NCBI RefSeq assembly: GCF_003573695.1
Contig: NC_039362.1
Location: 199,122,585-199,186,584, forward strand
Length of the DNA stretch: 64,000 bases
Reading direction: 5' to 3'
Source: Papaver somniferum
Lineage: Eukaryota > Streptophyta > Magnoliopsida > Ranunculales > Papaveraceae
Both the position numbers and the translations under genes were made by a program. Numbering within the stretch: position 1 is the first letter of the stretch; every line of letters starts with the position of its first letter. The notes under the pieces are model-generated. The model was not told where the DNA came from, searched no databases, and saw only the letters and a program-made list of their open reading frames with translations. Below are positions 29,009 through 41,915 of this stretch, piece after piece.

Positions 29009-29428
29009 TGATATGACACAGCGGAAACGATTTAAAACAAACCGACATGCGGAGAATCCACTCCGATAAATAAGACCTAAATATGATAAACAACTCCAAT
29101 CCAGGAGCAGAACGACGATAAACGATCAAGATGATCAATCTCTCAAAAAGAATAAACTGGTTTTTAACCCAAATGGTATTTTCATTAAACGAGCTCGCAA
29201 GTTGATTCTAAAGTTACAATACGTATGGCTTATATAGCCAATAAACATAAACCCTAGGAAATCCAAATGTTACTAAACTAACCTAAGAGAATATATTATT
29301 CTCATAAAACGGAATAATCCAAATAAAACAACTATTTATCCTAATAAACCAAAATACTAACTAACAAGTATCCAAGATTTGTTCAAATATTGGAAACAAT
29401 AGTTCCAACCAAAATATGTCCCGTATCA
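29009..29428 (-). repeat. 5' LTR of the protease-only element
   Basis: TGATATGA...CGTATCA; the primer-binding site lies directly inside it. Confidence 0.85.
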
Positions 29429-30599
29429 ATATCCAAGATCAATCAAGTCGTATCTAACAATTATGATGAATTTATCTACTTGAATTTATTTACGTACAAC
29501 TGTGATATTTCAATTATAAAAATAAACAATATAATGCAGAAAATAAATAACACATACGCCATAAATTTTATTAACAAGGAAACCGGAAATGCAGAAAAAC
29601 TCTGGGACATAGTCCAAATTTGAACACCAAACTGTATTTTAAGCCGCTATAGACTCTAGCCTACTGTCAACACTTAGGACTCGAATGTAGTTGATACTGA
29701 ATCTACAGTCACGGCGATTCAGTTACAGTTGCGCTCCTTACGCTTCTTGAATCTCGCAAGAATCTCCACAATTGATTCCCTTAGCTGACGTCCTTTACAG
29801 CCTAAGAGTTGCTTCAACTCAATTGAAGACTGTAAACCAATTTGCCTCCGACAAATAAGCCTATGTGTGATTTCCGTCTTGATCAAAGATCAAGGTGAGA
29901 TACGAAATCGATTACAATAGACACGATCGAGGAAACCTCAAAATTCGATCTTATGGCTCCCCAAGAGCAGCTTATATTATTATTCACCTCACAAGTAGAT
30001 ACTTGTGGTATCACAAAGTCTGAGAAAAATAAACTTTGTGTTTTCTATCTATCTTGCCCGTTAGAACTAAAGACTCAACAACCAAAGCAAGATCATGATT
30101 CACAAACTATCAAGATAAAGATAGTTGGACCTGGATTCACGAATCCCTAGGTGAAGTCTTTTTAATCGTTAAACCTAAAAATGTTTAAAGGAGAGAACGA
30201 CTCTAGTTTACAACTAGGACACACAAGAATAGTGTCAGGTATTCAAAGATCCCAGTTGTTTAAAGTTCTCCTTATATATACTTTCAAGATTAAGGTTGCT
30301 TTATATTTAAGCTAATGTAGCTTTGGAATCAAGTAATCAGTAATCACCGTTCGATGAAAAAATTGAATTGAGATTAACATAATAGAACATAAACTCTGGT
30401 AGAGATGAACTATACCTGAACCGTGTACAATGACTTGTTCCTGAAAGGTTAGCCGAAACTAGCCAGAAGAACGATAAGCTTAACAATTTTCATATAACAT
30501 TTTAATACTTTAATCTTGAGTCACAAATGTGATCAAACATATCTTGATGTGTTTTTAGCGAGTTGTTGATTATCTCATAAAAATAATTCTGACGCATCT

Positions 30600-30965
30600 G
30601 AAAATATTCGACAGGGTAAGTACATGTATCTGGTACGTGTATTGCACTTCTATTTGTGAGTTTATTTTATCATGGTACGTGTACCGGTTTGTATGCCCTT
30701 AAGACAAAAACGGGTTGAGGAATCTACGGATCTTTTCCGGTTCGCATACTGGATATGCGTACCTTTCCGGTTTAGGAACCAATGCAACAGATCTTTTCCG
30801 GTTTGCATATTAGGTATGCGTACATTCCTAGTTCATGAGTGAACAGACTTTTTATGGTATGGACTACGGGTATGCATACCAAAAAGTCGCCGCCAAACTA
30901 AAGCTACGCCGGTACATGTACTGGGTACATGTACTGCCCTTTGGACTTATAACAGTTATCACAGT
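30600..30965. repeat. Palindromic GTACGCATAC-type modules in LTR U3
   Basis: Repeated motifs include GGTACGTGTACCGG, GGATATGCGTACC, GGGTATGCATACC and GGTACATGTACTGG twice, several of them perfect palindromes. The copy at 33670 has the same motif class in the equivalent place (34300-34550). Confidence 0.6.
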
Positions 30966-31534
30966 ATGTGAAATGGTATGCATATTGTCCTGTATCCAGA
31001 TTTACAATAGTACTATATCTCTCTAATAATCGATTCGAAACATTCCCAAATAACATCAATGACACAAATCACTGTTTGAGGCTATTTTCAAATGATTAAA
31101 TCTTGAATCATAATTTAGGTCATAAACAATAAATTTTTCTTAACAAAATGCATCAAGTATGAAAGAATGTTCTTAAGCTTAGTCAGCATATTTTGAGAAC
31201 GATTAATAAGATAAACTTGAATCGAAATTTCTATTATGCATGTAATGTCTAATTTAGTCATGCGACATTGCATCATATATAGAAAGGTGAAAAAATTAAG
31301 TAATAGGTGGTTTAGTCTTCACTTACCTTTTGTCGATGAAGTTCTTCAAAAGATTCGGTTGTTCTTCGCCTTCAAACGGTAAAACGCAGTGATGTCTGGT
31401 ACTCAACTACACATTTATATCCTAATCCGAGACTTGACTAAATGTATAGTAAAAATCAAGATATAGTTTTGATCAACTAAATTTGACGACGAGCTTGAGA
31501 ACACTTGTGAGTTCAACCAAGAAATGCTCTAACA

Positions 31535-32369
31535 AAAGTTCAACCCCAAAGGCTTCAAAGCTCCTTATACAATCTCATAAACTGCTCTATTGCCGTAGCA
31601 AATATCTTAAATCTCCGAAAAAACAACCATTTTAGATGGAATATCATCCTTGAGTGCTTCTTCTGACAAAGCTTGGAGAAATCCCAGTCGTTCCACGTTT
31701 GTACGGTGTTGTCGATGGAATCATGGAAATAAATGCTTTATTTGGCGCACCTAATTTCCTTTATCCTGTAAGCCCTTAGCGAGGCTGGAAATGTGTATGT
31801 AACCTGAAGAAAAAAATGTAACCTTTGGCGCCGACCATTTGAGAAAGTAATAGTACTTCTAATTTCATATGAAATGGTTTGTATCATTATTGGTGATTTC
31901 TCTACATTGATCAGTTATGTCCACATTCCGTTGAACCTTTCACTTAACCCACTTAACCTTGTGATCTTGGGATTACCCGTGATTTAGGCTTTAGATTGGG
32001 TTTTTATAGTACCTTTTCCTGTGCATGTATGTTACAGTCTGATTCAGTGATTCCACTAGTCTTTAGGATATGTCAAACATTTTGTCCAACTAAGTTACCA
32101 AATTTCTTGGGGTGTACCAGAATATTCCTAAGCATCGGCGATATACCCTATACATTGTTGTACTCCTATTATTAGCATTGGTGTTTGGATTCAAATGTCG
32201 AACTAAGGGGCAACGCTATCATCTCGCCTGTCCACAAATGAAAAATAAAAATAGGGTAACACTATTCTTAAAATAAATGTAACTAATTAGCTTGAATCAT
32301 TGAAATGGTATTATATACCAGGAGTAAAAATATGAATATCCAACAAAACATTTTTCATTGATTGCAACA
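31535..32369. other. No gene recognised
   Basis: AT-rich sequence between the solo LTR and a LINE remnant. No domain seen. Confidence 0.4.
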
Positions 32370-33005
32370 GTTAGAAAGACTTTTGGTCTGGCAAGTGGTA
32401 ACGGTAAAAACATAAATATCCGTAGACATCGCTGGATTTCCAGCTCAAACGTCCCAATGTTACAACCATAAGAGCTGAATTTGAGTGATTATCAATATGT
32501 AGTTGTACTTATATATGACAACGACCACTCTCGAGAATGAAATATTTTCAAACATTTATTAACTTTAGATCAAGTACAACAAATTCTCACGATTCCTTTG
32601 GGTCTAACGAGAAAAGACAAGTTAGTTTGTCCACTAACTTCCATTGTATATTTAACTACAAAATCATCTTATAACCCTCTGGTTACGGCTTTCCATTCTA
32701 ATAAAGTACAAAAATTGACAATGTCACCCACAACCTGATTAATATTTCATATAAACTTATACATGTTCTTTGGAAGCTCTCCTATAACACCTTTCCAGTT
32801 ATAACAAGAACGTCTAGGCTTCGCTCTCAACGAGATCAACTTTGTTTATTGTGTTGTCAAGCTCCATAGACGAAAAATCATTTATTCCTACAATGGCTAT
32901 TTGCTCGTTCTGTCTAGTCTGCATTTGCTCCTCACCTGGTCAACAAGGCTAGTGGTACACTAATTTTGGAGGCTGGATTATCACATGGGCAAAAAAAAAA
33001 TACAT
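32370..33005 (+). pseudogene. LINE ORF2 fragment (zf-RVT region)
   Basis: In shifting + frames the sequence reads GNGKNINIRRHRWISSSNVP near 32395-32460, then LTLDQVQQILTIPLGLTRKD near 32565-32620, and TKNHLFLQWLFARSVWSAFA near 32875-32930. This is the order and spacing of the post-RT zinc-binding segment of plant LINEs. Many stops; no RT, RNase H or tail was found with it. It is an old fragment. Confidence 0.6.
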
Positions 33006-33664
33006 CCAGTTTTGCATCATGACACAATACATCACATTGCGTACACTAAGTGAGCCTTATGGAAACATAAATGTGGTAAAATATTCGAGCATATCATCAT
33101 TAGGCATATTAAGCAATACTATCATTAGAAGCATCTCCATTTTGAACTTGATTCCAGGGAAGGCTAATATTCTACCCCAGTGGAAACCCCCACTTTACTT
33201 TAAAATTAAATATTGATGCTTATTTTGTTGCCTTATAATGTTATTGTTGGAATTTCCATTCATATTAAAGATCATTCATGACGATTCGTGGAAGTTGTAT
33301 GGCTACTCCAACATGTCATATATAAACATAACTCAAGGTAAAAGACATGGACTCTTATAAGCTATGCAATGGGAAAATTGTCTTCAATATGAGAAGGTAA
33401 TATTCGAGAATGATAATAATTCTCATATAATGAAACTCCTAAAAAACGAAAGCTATCTCTTTACTGAATGGATGATAGTATCATTAATAGGTGTAAAGAT
33501 TGTTAGGTCAAAACCCTCATTGATCTTGTATGTATGTATGGTGTTGATGAAAAAATGGCTAAGCATGTTAAAAAAGTGACTTGGTCACAGGGAGGTTTGT
33601 TTGTCTATCGGAGCTTCGAGAAACTTTAGAAACTGAATATTTATGTGCTAGTTTATCATAATCA
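33006..33664. other. No gene recognised
   Basis: It may be further decayed LINE flank. A 71-codon frame at 33364-33579 has no recognisable character. Confidence 0.4.
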
Positions 33665-34299
33665 ATAATTGTTAGAGCACTGCTCGGTCGAACTCGCAAG
33701 CGTTGCTATCTCAAGCTTGTTTGTCAAGTTTAGTTGTCAAAACTATAAGTCTTAATTTCTATTGTACTTATAGCTAAGTCTCGGATTATGATATAAAGTG
33801 TAGTTGAGCATTAGACTTCACGACATTCATCGATTGAAGACGAAGAACTACTAAGGGGATCTTGTGGAACTTTATCAACAAAAGGTATGTGGAGACATGA
33901 ACTCATCTATCACTCAAAATTTTATCCACTATATCTCCTATTTGAGATAAAAGTCGTATAGCTATATAGACTTCGATTATACACATTTGATATTTCGAGC
34001 TGAGTTTAACTCGCTTACATATTTATTGAAATATGTGTTGGTAAGCTTTCGCTTTAACCAAATTAATCTTATATTCTTGAAGAAAGTCAAAAGATTATCA
34101 TATGAAAATTGCATGGTAACATCTTACATGATCTGTGTGAGACAGTCATTTGATGTAGACTCGGAATGTTTCGTATTGATCAATCGATCACTTGAAATTG
34201 CCATGAAACTAATAGTTTGTGTGAGACAACTATTCTCGTCTTTCGAGAATGTTTCAATGATTGAAATAGGAGTTTAGAACACTTAATCATAATTGGATT

Positions 34300-34555
34300 A
34301 TGAACACAGTATGCGTACGTGCATATGTGTTGATCCAAGTATGGGAACCATGGTATGCATACCCCTATGCGTACTGATTGGTTTAGTAGAGGTCTGGGAA
34401 CTATAAGTACGCATACCAGTACGTGTAGTGGCGTGAGGTTCAAGTTCCGGTACTTTACTGAGTTTGGTGGTATGTGTACATGTTCGCATACTGGCGAATC
34501 CTAAACTTAGTCTGGCCACTTAGGTATGCGTACCCGTTTGCATACTTGAGTAGGT
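34300..34555. repeat. Palindromic GGTATGCATACC-type modules in LTR U3
   Basis: Motifs such as GTATGCGTACGTGCATATG, GGTATGCATACC, GTACGCATACCAGTACG and GGTATGCGTACCCG are repeated over 250 bp. Most are near-palindromes built on GTATGCGTAC. Confidence 0.65.
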
Positions 34556-35020
34556 TATGTTCTAAAATCGGTTTTTTCATGAACTAATACATTTATATAA
34601 TGAAGAATGCAATCTTTTGCAAACCATGGCTATAATGTTCATGAATTGGTTCGAGTGAATCAAAATCGATTTTGCTTCAATTGTGTCTTGTATACTTCTA
34701 TGAGAATATAAAAAATTGAATAACTCTAGAACTAGTTTCATTTGAGTCATTTGAACTAGTTATAGTTAAGATAAATATGGTTGATATGAAAGTGTTTATA
34801 TGGCTAACTTCGGTCAACTACTGTTGAGCCAACAAATATGTACATGTTTAGGTACGGTTACACATATCTAAATGAAGTCACTTTTCATTTGTGTGTAACA
34901 AGCTAAGTTCGATCTAACAGTTGAAAGATATTAGCTTGAGTCGAATCAGGTTTCATCTAACGATGAATATTGAATGCTTTGTTACCTAGGTAACATTGAT
35001 TGCAAACCCTTATTTGAAGA

Positions 35021-35030
35021 CTATATAAAT
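35021..35030 (+). promoter_or_regulatory. LTR TATA box
   Basis: CTATATAAAT, about 1.35 kb into the solo LTR, downstream of the palindromic modules and followed by a typical plant leader. This is the expected place for the U3/R promoter. Confidence 0.55.
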
Positions 35031-36167
35031 GAGAACTCTAGCAACTGGGAAACCTAATCCCCACACTGTTTCTGTGATACTAGTTGCGACTAGAGTCGAT
35101 TCTCCTTTAACATTAGGTTTTTTCCAAAACCCTGTAGGTTAACGACTTAAAGACTTCATTGAGATTATGAAGCCAGACCCAACTATTTTCTCTGTATTTG
35201 CGTGTTCTGATCTTGTTGTTTTCCATCGTGATTGAGTACTATCTTCATTAAGATTGGCTCGAGATTTAATCTCCGATAGGCAATATAAAAAGAAGTCACA
35301 AACATGTTTGTCTCATCGTTTGTTATTCCACAATATCTTGTTTCGCTACCGTACAATTATGATTATTGTGAGGTGATTGATATTTCTAGGTTATTCTTCG
35401 GGAATATAAGTCTGGTATATCAATTGGTTCTTGTTCACCTTGATTTATCAAAAGACAGAACAAAACTCATAGGTATATCTGTAGAAGACAGAGTTATCTG
35501 TACAATATACTTTTCTGTGTGAGACAAATTGGTTTATCAAGTCTTCGACTTTGAGTCATAACAACTCTTAGTTGTGGGCGATATCAGCTAAGGGAATCAA
35601 GTGCGTAGAGTCCTGCTGGGATTCAGAGACGTAAGGAGCGCAATTGTACCTTGATCAGTGTAATATTAGTTAGGGCTCAACTACATTCCTGTCCGAAGTT
35701 AACTTAGAGTAGGCTAGTGTCTGTAGCGGCTTAATACGATGTGTTGTTCAAATCTGGACTAGGTACCGGGTTTTTTATGCATTTTCGGTTTCCTCGTTAA
35801 CAAAGCTTCTGGTGTCTGTGTTATTTTTTTCCGCATTCTATTTGTTTATATGATTGAAATATCAAGGTGTTCGTAAGTTCAATCAATTATGCATTAAACT
35901 TTTGGTTGTTGATTAAATTGATTGACTCCTGGATATTGGTTTTTGATACCAACCAAGTTGTTTCTTATAATAATCAGGCTCACGGATTTTTATCTGTTTG
36001 ATTTGATGATTACATTAAGAAGCAGAGATATAACTCTTTGATATACTTTTATTAAGATTGAGTCTGACTGTCTAGTTGATTCTCTTGAAAGTATATTGGA
36101 GTTAGTCCATACAGATTGCTAAGCGAAATATTGGATGTGGTTGTTAGACCCCCACTTTTTCAATAAT

Positions 36168-36548
36168 GTTCTTATTAAAAAATAAAAATAAAATTTGCAT
36201 AATATAATCTTGTTCAAATGAGTTAGGTTGTTTATTTTCTTATATATAACCTTAAAAAATTGTTTATAGTTTTCTCCTTCGTATCTTTTGGTGGTCCAAT
36301 CTTTTTAAAAATTAAACTCATAATTTTTCTTTACCGATCAAAACAAAAATAAAATAAAATGTTTCATACTAACGGATTCGGGGTCATAACCACGAGATCC
36401 AATGCACGAGATCTTGTAGCACTTACCAATGAGGCCCTATCAAAATTTATAGATATGATACAAAATTAAAAACTAATGCAAACAAAACTATATGACCATG
36501 CCATGTACACGTTACTAGTGCGAATCTAATGATTACTTATAGCTAAGA
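36168..36548. other. Intergenic AT-rich DNA
   Basis: Nothing recognisable. Confidence 0.4.
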
Positions 36549-36967
36549 GCAAGTCTTATGGTGAAAGAATTTTATTTTCCACCTTGCATGCCACTTCAAC
36601 ATTTAGAATCGTCCATGGAAGCTCAAGTCTTATGATGGAATCATAGAAGCATTAAAAAAAATAGCTTTTAAAGCTAAAAAGAATAGCGTTTGACTTGGTC
36701 AATGATATTTAACCAAATATTTGAGTGGTTGAAATTGAAAGTGGCTTTTTTGCATTTGACTTATGTTAAAAGCTGAAAAAAAGCTATCCAGAATAAAGTT
36801 TTTCTTCTTTTAGCATGCTATTTAAAATAACGTTTTCTTTGGATTCCACAAAATCATGAAACATGTCTTGGAAAAAGTGTAGATAACACCAACTTTAAAT
36901 CCATTAGACTTGACATTCTACATTTTTTTCAACTTTGGAATAAGTTGGATTCCACCATAAGACTTGC
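36549..36967. mobile_element. MITE with GCAAGTCTTATGGTG termini
   Basis: Left end GCAAGTCTTATGGTG and right end CACCATAAGACTTGC are exact inverted copies. Internal partial copies (CAAGTCTTATGATGG at about 36628) make the ends complex. It is non-coding, about 420 bp, with no clear target duplication. Confidence 0.6.
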
Positions 36968-38700
36968 CTGAATTCAACCGAGACGTTTGACATCTACTTT
37001 CATCTAATGTTAAAATGATTTTTTCTTCTTCCCCTTCAGTTCTTTAGGTTTTTAGTCAAATATTTTGAGAGAATTAAAATCAATAAAGTGAATTAAAACA
37101 TAAATAGAAAAGTTAGTACCTTAAATGGTACCTAAATGCACCTTCTTTAACTTTTCGGGGGAGAAATTCGTCTAATCTACAAGCTCCTGATTAAGGAGAA
37201 AAAAAGTCGAACACCGTCGAAAGTGAGTCAACTCAACCGAATGAAAAAACGAAAAAAAAAATAGTGGACTCAGTTCAAAGGGTCGACGGCAGAGAATCGG
37301 CAGTCGGCACCTTATTCTGCACCGAACGACTAAAATCAATCCAACTTTAATCGAGTGAGTCATACCTAGTCGATACCTATTCACACAAACATGGACACAT
37401 TAAATGGGGCATTTCTCATTTTTTCCTAAGCCGTTCTCTTCTTCCCCAAGAGCAGGACCGTCTCACACTTTTTGGAGGCTCTAGTCGGCCTCTAAATTTG
37501 GGCATTTTAAGTGCACCAATATATTATAAGTTTTTCTAAAAAGAAGTTTGATTGTCATACATATATGAAACTAACAATTAGTGTTTGCACACACAACTTT
37601 TGAAGCGTATTATTACCCATATTCTTATATATTGTTGTAATACATATCACTAAATGTAAGTATATGTAAGATTTTTTACGAAACAACATTCTACTTTTAC
37701 GCTCCTATGAAAATTTATTTATATATGGTATAAAAAAATGTGTGATATTCGTTTCTTGGGATTTAGAGAATAACAACATTATAAATTGAAATTGGTCTTT
37801 ATATGGATTATTTGAAATGGGAGACATTTTTTTATTTTTTAATGTTTACCAAAAAATCCATAATAACATTATATGCGAAAAAAATATTTAAACGAAAATA
37901 AAATGAATCATATTGTATTAGAAAAATTATATGTAATAAGATTTTATCACAAATTGTGTTTTTAATACGTTGAGTATAGTAAATACATTAATGAAGATAA
38001 CTGAAGGCATTATCGAGTATTGTCTTCCTTTATTTTTTAAACTATTTTTTTTTGTAATTAATATTTATATAATAATAAATTTTCAGCAATAGCTACTTCT
38101 TTATATTATGGTCTACAAAATTTATTTAATTAAATTGTTTATTGAAAATAATTGCAATAATTGATCTTCATGAATAGATCTTCTATGTATTGTTTTCCAT
38201 GATATTTATACATTCTACCATTTTTTCATTGTCTTCAATCTCATGATAATCTTCAAAATTTATGCTTATAACTCTCATGTTCTTTCTTGAATAAATAAAG
38301 ATGAATACTTTTGACGATTGATCCTTGTCTTAAATCTTCTTGTGAGATTTGTTAAAATCCGAGAAAATTATTTTTCTGGTAAAAACATCGCCTTTGTTGT
38401 TCTATTTTGAGAATGACATCAAATGGAGATGACTTCTTAACTGAACTAGAGCTTAATTAACATATCTTTGGGGGAGTATGTTTGTGGAATTTAGGAGAGA
38501 AAAGTCCCTTTAACCTCTTTAAGGTGAAAGAAACTAAGTTGTGAAACTTAGTGGAATCATCATTGACGACATGATAGAACTTTTAGTGTCAATTGTTCTC
38601 CTAATGGCTTAATTCACGAGGAAACCAAATTCACGTCACCTTTGTCAAATTTGTGACAAAGAGGTTGAGAATAAATAATAGTTTTCTACTAATGACTTAT
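36968..38700. other. AT-rich, no gene recognised
   Basis: No domain-like frame. The stretch 38440-38700 contains GGGGGAGTATG and GTTGAGAATAAATAA. It may be a decayed copia internal/LTR border into which the GGCTT-flanked element inserted. Confidence 0.35.
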
Positions 38701-38705
38701 GGCTT

Positions 38706-39335
38706 TGTAGTTGCAGGAAATCCTACAACACACCCCTTGTATTATCATGACTATGATTTCTAGATCTAAACTTATTTGATATGAAAATAAAGATAAAGAT
38801 AAAAAAATAGAAAATAAGACACAAAATTTACGTGGTTTGATCAATTTGATCTACATCCACGGGGTTAGATTTTACTATGATTATTTGTAATTACATCTTG
38901 ATTACATGGAGACTCCATTAATGAGTATTTGGAGCTCTAGGTTCTTGAAAAAGGAAGAAGAAGGAGATAATAATAATACAACCAATTCTACTTTCTCTCT
39001 CTACAGAATGTATCCTCTCCTAAAGTGTGTCTCTCTTTCTGATTATCTCTCCCTTTTCTCTCTTTCTTTTCTCTTTATATAGGATTCTACCTAGTGGGTG
39101 ACATCTCATATGTAGCTAAGATTTCCCCTAATTTCGGATCTGGCTTGCGATGATATCGCAAGCTTACAAATGTTAATTTCGCAGATCTTCTAATCTTCGC
39201 AAAGTTATTACATTTTTCTTATGTTTAAGCTAATATCACCTATTGTATCATTTCTCAAAGTGCTCTGCGACATTTTTGTATTGCGTTGTTAAGAATTTGG
39301 CTAGCGTATCGTTGTCGCGAAATTCTGATCCTACA
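38706..39335 (-). repeat. 3' LTR of the 38.7-44.2 kb element
   Basis: 630 bp, paired with 43592-44206. It differs from it by small indels, for example extra GGCTTGCGATGA at about 39130. Confidence 0.9.
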
Positions 39336-39360
39336 TCTTGCCTCTTTTTTCTTGAATATT
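39336..39360 (-). other. Polypurine tract
   Basis: AAGAAAAAAGAGGCAAGA on the minus strand, directly before the 3' LTR. It is the plus-strand DNA priming site. Confidence 0.7.
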
Positions 39361-39539
39361 GCTTGAAGAGCGATCTTCAAGAAAAAAATCCATTATTGTA
39401 GTTGTTGGAGAGACATACGTGTTGTTGGAGTAGTCTTTGATCTTTGTTGATGAAGGAACGAGCGAAAGAATACTGGATTTGAAAAGTACGTACTTGCCTC
39501 TATTCTTTTGTGAAGTTCCGGAATGTTGCGAAGTAAATA

Positions 39540-39650
39540 AGAAGTATCATCTTTTGAAGTATGTGAAATATGATGTATCCTTGAAGAAGTATAAGAAGCA
39601 TGAAGTATCCTTGATGAAGTATAAGAAATATTTAATTCTCGAAATGTAAG
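39540..39650. repeat. Short tandem repeat GAAGTATAAGAA...
   Basis: Three or more imperfect units of GAAGTATAAGAARYATGAAGTATCCTT within the retroelement interior. Confidence 0.6.
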
Positions 39651-39944
39651 AAGTATCCGTCCTTGAATGAGAATAATAAGTATTGCCTCTATTCATGCGA
39701 AATTATTACTCCATTTTTGGTGATTCTTGTCGAGAAGATAAAGAACATAAAATGTTTTCTTGGTGATCCATAGTTGCCTCTGTTCTTTTTCTATGAGGGT
39801 AGAATCTTTGAGAAAATGTTGAATGTGAAAATTGTTTCTTCATTCTCATCTTGCCTCTGTCTCATGTTTTGTGCTCATGCGATAGTATAATATCTTCAAG
39901 TTGCTTATAATTGTGCGAAATAATTGAGCGAAATGATCATATCG

Positions 39945-40370
39945 TTCGGAATAATCACATTCTGCGAAATAATCACATTCTGCAAAATTCTGACACATTC
40001 TGCGAAATTCTGACACATTCTGAATAATCCTACGAAACTCTGAATAATCCTACAAAATTCTGACACATTCTGCGAAATTCTGAATAATCCTGCGAAATTC
40101 TGACACATTCTGCGAAATTCTGAATAATCCTGCGAAATTCTGAAAAATTCTGCGAAATTCTGAAAAATTCTGCGAAATGTAGTTGACCAAGAAAATTCTG
40201 CGAAATTCTGAAAAATTCTGCGAAATTCTGAATAATCCTGCGAAATTCTGAAAAATTCTGTGAAATTCTGAATAATTCTGCGATATTATTGCGAAATTCT
40301 GAAAATTCTGCGAAATTCTGAATAATTCTGCGATATTATTGCGAAGTTCTGCAATATTATGCGAATATAA
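39945..40370. repeat. Dense TTCTGCGAAATTCTGA repeat
   Basis: More than 20 copies of TCTGCGAAATTCTGA alternate with AAAATTC, ATAATCC and CACATTC spacers. It has no useful coding frame. The same TGCGAAAT word recurs across the whole element (for example 41729-41760 and 43130-43200). Confidence 0.8.
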
Positions 40371-40869
40371 TGCTTATGTGATGATTATGTTATGAAATGT
40401 GTATGCGATGTTTATGTCATGAAATGCTTATGCGATGCTTTGATGATGCGAGTGTAATGCTTGTATATGAGAATGCTTATCTATTGCAATGTATAGCCAA
40501 TTTTTGTATTATTTAGCTCATTTTGCCGTCTAAAATTGGTGTAGCTTTAAATTGCTTCCATTCTTCATTTCTCTGGATTTTTCTTTAGTGTATGCATTCC
40601 TCTTCGTGTATTTATTGTTTTTCACAAGTTCTTACTTGTGTTTCATCTTTCCTCTTTCCTGCACTATTAGTATCTCATAATAGTATGATCATAGTATCAA
40701 GTCTGCGGCATTTTCACTGCCTCAGTTTCATTTTCATGTACATATTCACAAGCTTATTTGCTTACATATAATCATTTTTGCAATCTCAATAGCTCTTTTT
40801 CTTATTTTCTTATGTGGTCTTATTTTTCCTTCCTAGTTAAAGGTCTTATTTTGCCACCTCTTGTCATTG

Positions 40870-41190
40870 CGACAAAATCGCAGGACGTCTTTGCACTTTC
40901 ATGCAAAAACCCATTGATCTTGCCTTAAATTTTTCTTTTGTATTGTGGCTCTTCAGGAATGTTGCGACAATATGACGGGCCTAAATATTCTTGCGAAAAT
41001 AAAGTCCCATGACATTGCCGTCTTGCGACGAAATCGCAGGACGTCTTTGCACTTTCGTGCAAAAACCCATTGATCTCGTCTTATCTTTTTCTCTAGTATT
41101 ATTGCCTCTTCAGGATTTTCGCAAAAATATGGCAAGCCTTAATACCCTTGCCAGTAAAAAGCCTCATGACATTTGCGTCTTAATGGAGGG
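40870..41190. repeat. Direct repeat of about 158 bp
   Basis: AAATCGCAGGACGTCTTTGCACTTTC at about 40875 recurs at about 41032, and the downstream parts (CCCATTGATCT, GCCTCTTCAGGAAT, CCCATGACATT) also recur in order. Two diverged copies. Confidence 0.75.
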
Positions 41191-41310
41191 TTCCGCCCTT
41201 ATCTCCCCCTGGTTTCCCCTTCAAGGAGGCGTACTTCTACCATACAAGGTTAGCTCCTCCCATCCGGTCTTAACAACAACCAGTTGTTTTCGCAGCCTCT
41301 TGTCCCTTTT

Positions 41311-41915
41311 ACCTATAGGTCTTATGGTTACGAGACTGCACCCTAAGTGGGGTTTTCTTCGGGCCGAGTGCAGTATAAGCCAAGTCTTGTCAAGAATGGC
41401 AAGGACGCTTCAAACACCCCTGGCACTCTTGACTCAACCGTGTACCTCGGCGCCTTGATCAGATTCTGCACTCCTTGGGAGAGTCCTTATTACCTTAGTC
41501 GCCCAACCTAAGTCATATGCTTAAGCTGAGAATCCAAGGTGTCTCTCCCGGATGGGCTTTATTGACCCCAAATCTCCATGACTCAGGTTCCGGGGGCGGT
41601 GTAACCTTTCCCTAAGCCATGCAACAGGTACCCCCTTATATGACGTACTTTAGGTCTTACAATTTCCTCTTGCGAAATTTTATTCGCGAACTAGGGTGTA
41701 CGCCATAAAGGTTCGCCCCTATCTGCGAAATTTTATTCGCGTTTCTGCGAAATTTTTGCGTCTCTTTGTTTCTGCAAAATGTTCGTGTTTCTTTATTCTC
41801 TCATTCATCTTTTCATTTCTGTCATCTCTTTCATTCATTCTTTCATTTCTGTCATCTCTTTCATTCATTCTTTCATTCTCATAATATCATATCATTTGAA
41901 TCAAAATAAATATTC
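41311..41915 (+). repeat. Left arm of the ~0.6-kb inverted repeat
   Basis: It starts ACCTATAGGTCTTATGGTTA and ends TTGAATCAAAATAAATATTC. It matches the reverse complement of 42982-43564 throughout, with a few mismatches and one extra ~30-bp unit of the TTTCATTCATTCTTTCATT repeat. Confidence 0.9.

Larger units (their letters stand above)
27108..29428 (-). mobile_element. Protease-only Ty3-type LTR retrotransposon (non-autonomous)
   Basis: The two LTRs (27108-27526, 419 bp; 29009-29428, 420 bp) are about 95% alike and have TG...CA ends. An exact ATATC duplication lies at 27103-27107 and 29429-29433. Minus orientation is shown by a primer-binding site next to the right LTR (TGGTTACCAGAGCAGG, minus of 28991-29006, close to the initiator-Met tRNA complement) and a purine tract AGCTGGGGAGCC next to the left LTR. 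The 1.48-kb interior holds only a decayed protease region: no gag, RT or integrase. Confidence 0.85.
26886..31534 (-). mobile_element. Solo LTR, family B, split by a nested element
   Basis: In minus orientation it starts TGTTAGAGCATTTCTTGG (from 31534) and ends CCCCCGCATTTTCA at 26886. It is flanked by an exact AAAGT duplication (26881-26885 and 31535-31539). Removing the nested element (27108-29428 plus one ATATC copy) leaves about 2.3 kb, matching the 2.5-kb copy at 33670-36162 end to end. There is no internal PBS, PPT or coding region, so I call it a solo LTR. The family is likely Sirevirus-like copia, based on the related full element at 46085-51124. Confidence 0.75.
33670..36162 (+). mobile_element. 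Solo LTR, family B, 2493 bp
   Basis: It starts TGTTAGAGCACTGCTCGGTC and ends TTAGACCCCCACTTTTTCA, flanked by an exact ATAAT duplication (33665-33669 and 36163-36167). It contains a TATA box, palindromic U3 modules and no coding region. This is the most complete copy of the family and serves as the reference for the copies at 1-166, 26886-31534 and 46085-51124. Confidence 0.85.

Noticed and set aside
33670..36162. Full retroelement instead of solo LTR
   Set aside because: No internal LTR pair, primer site, purine tract or coding sequence between the TSD-flanked ends.
39945..40370. CRISPR-like array
   Set aside because: Repeat and spacer lengths are irregular and tiny, and the host is a plant retroelement.
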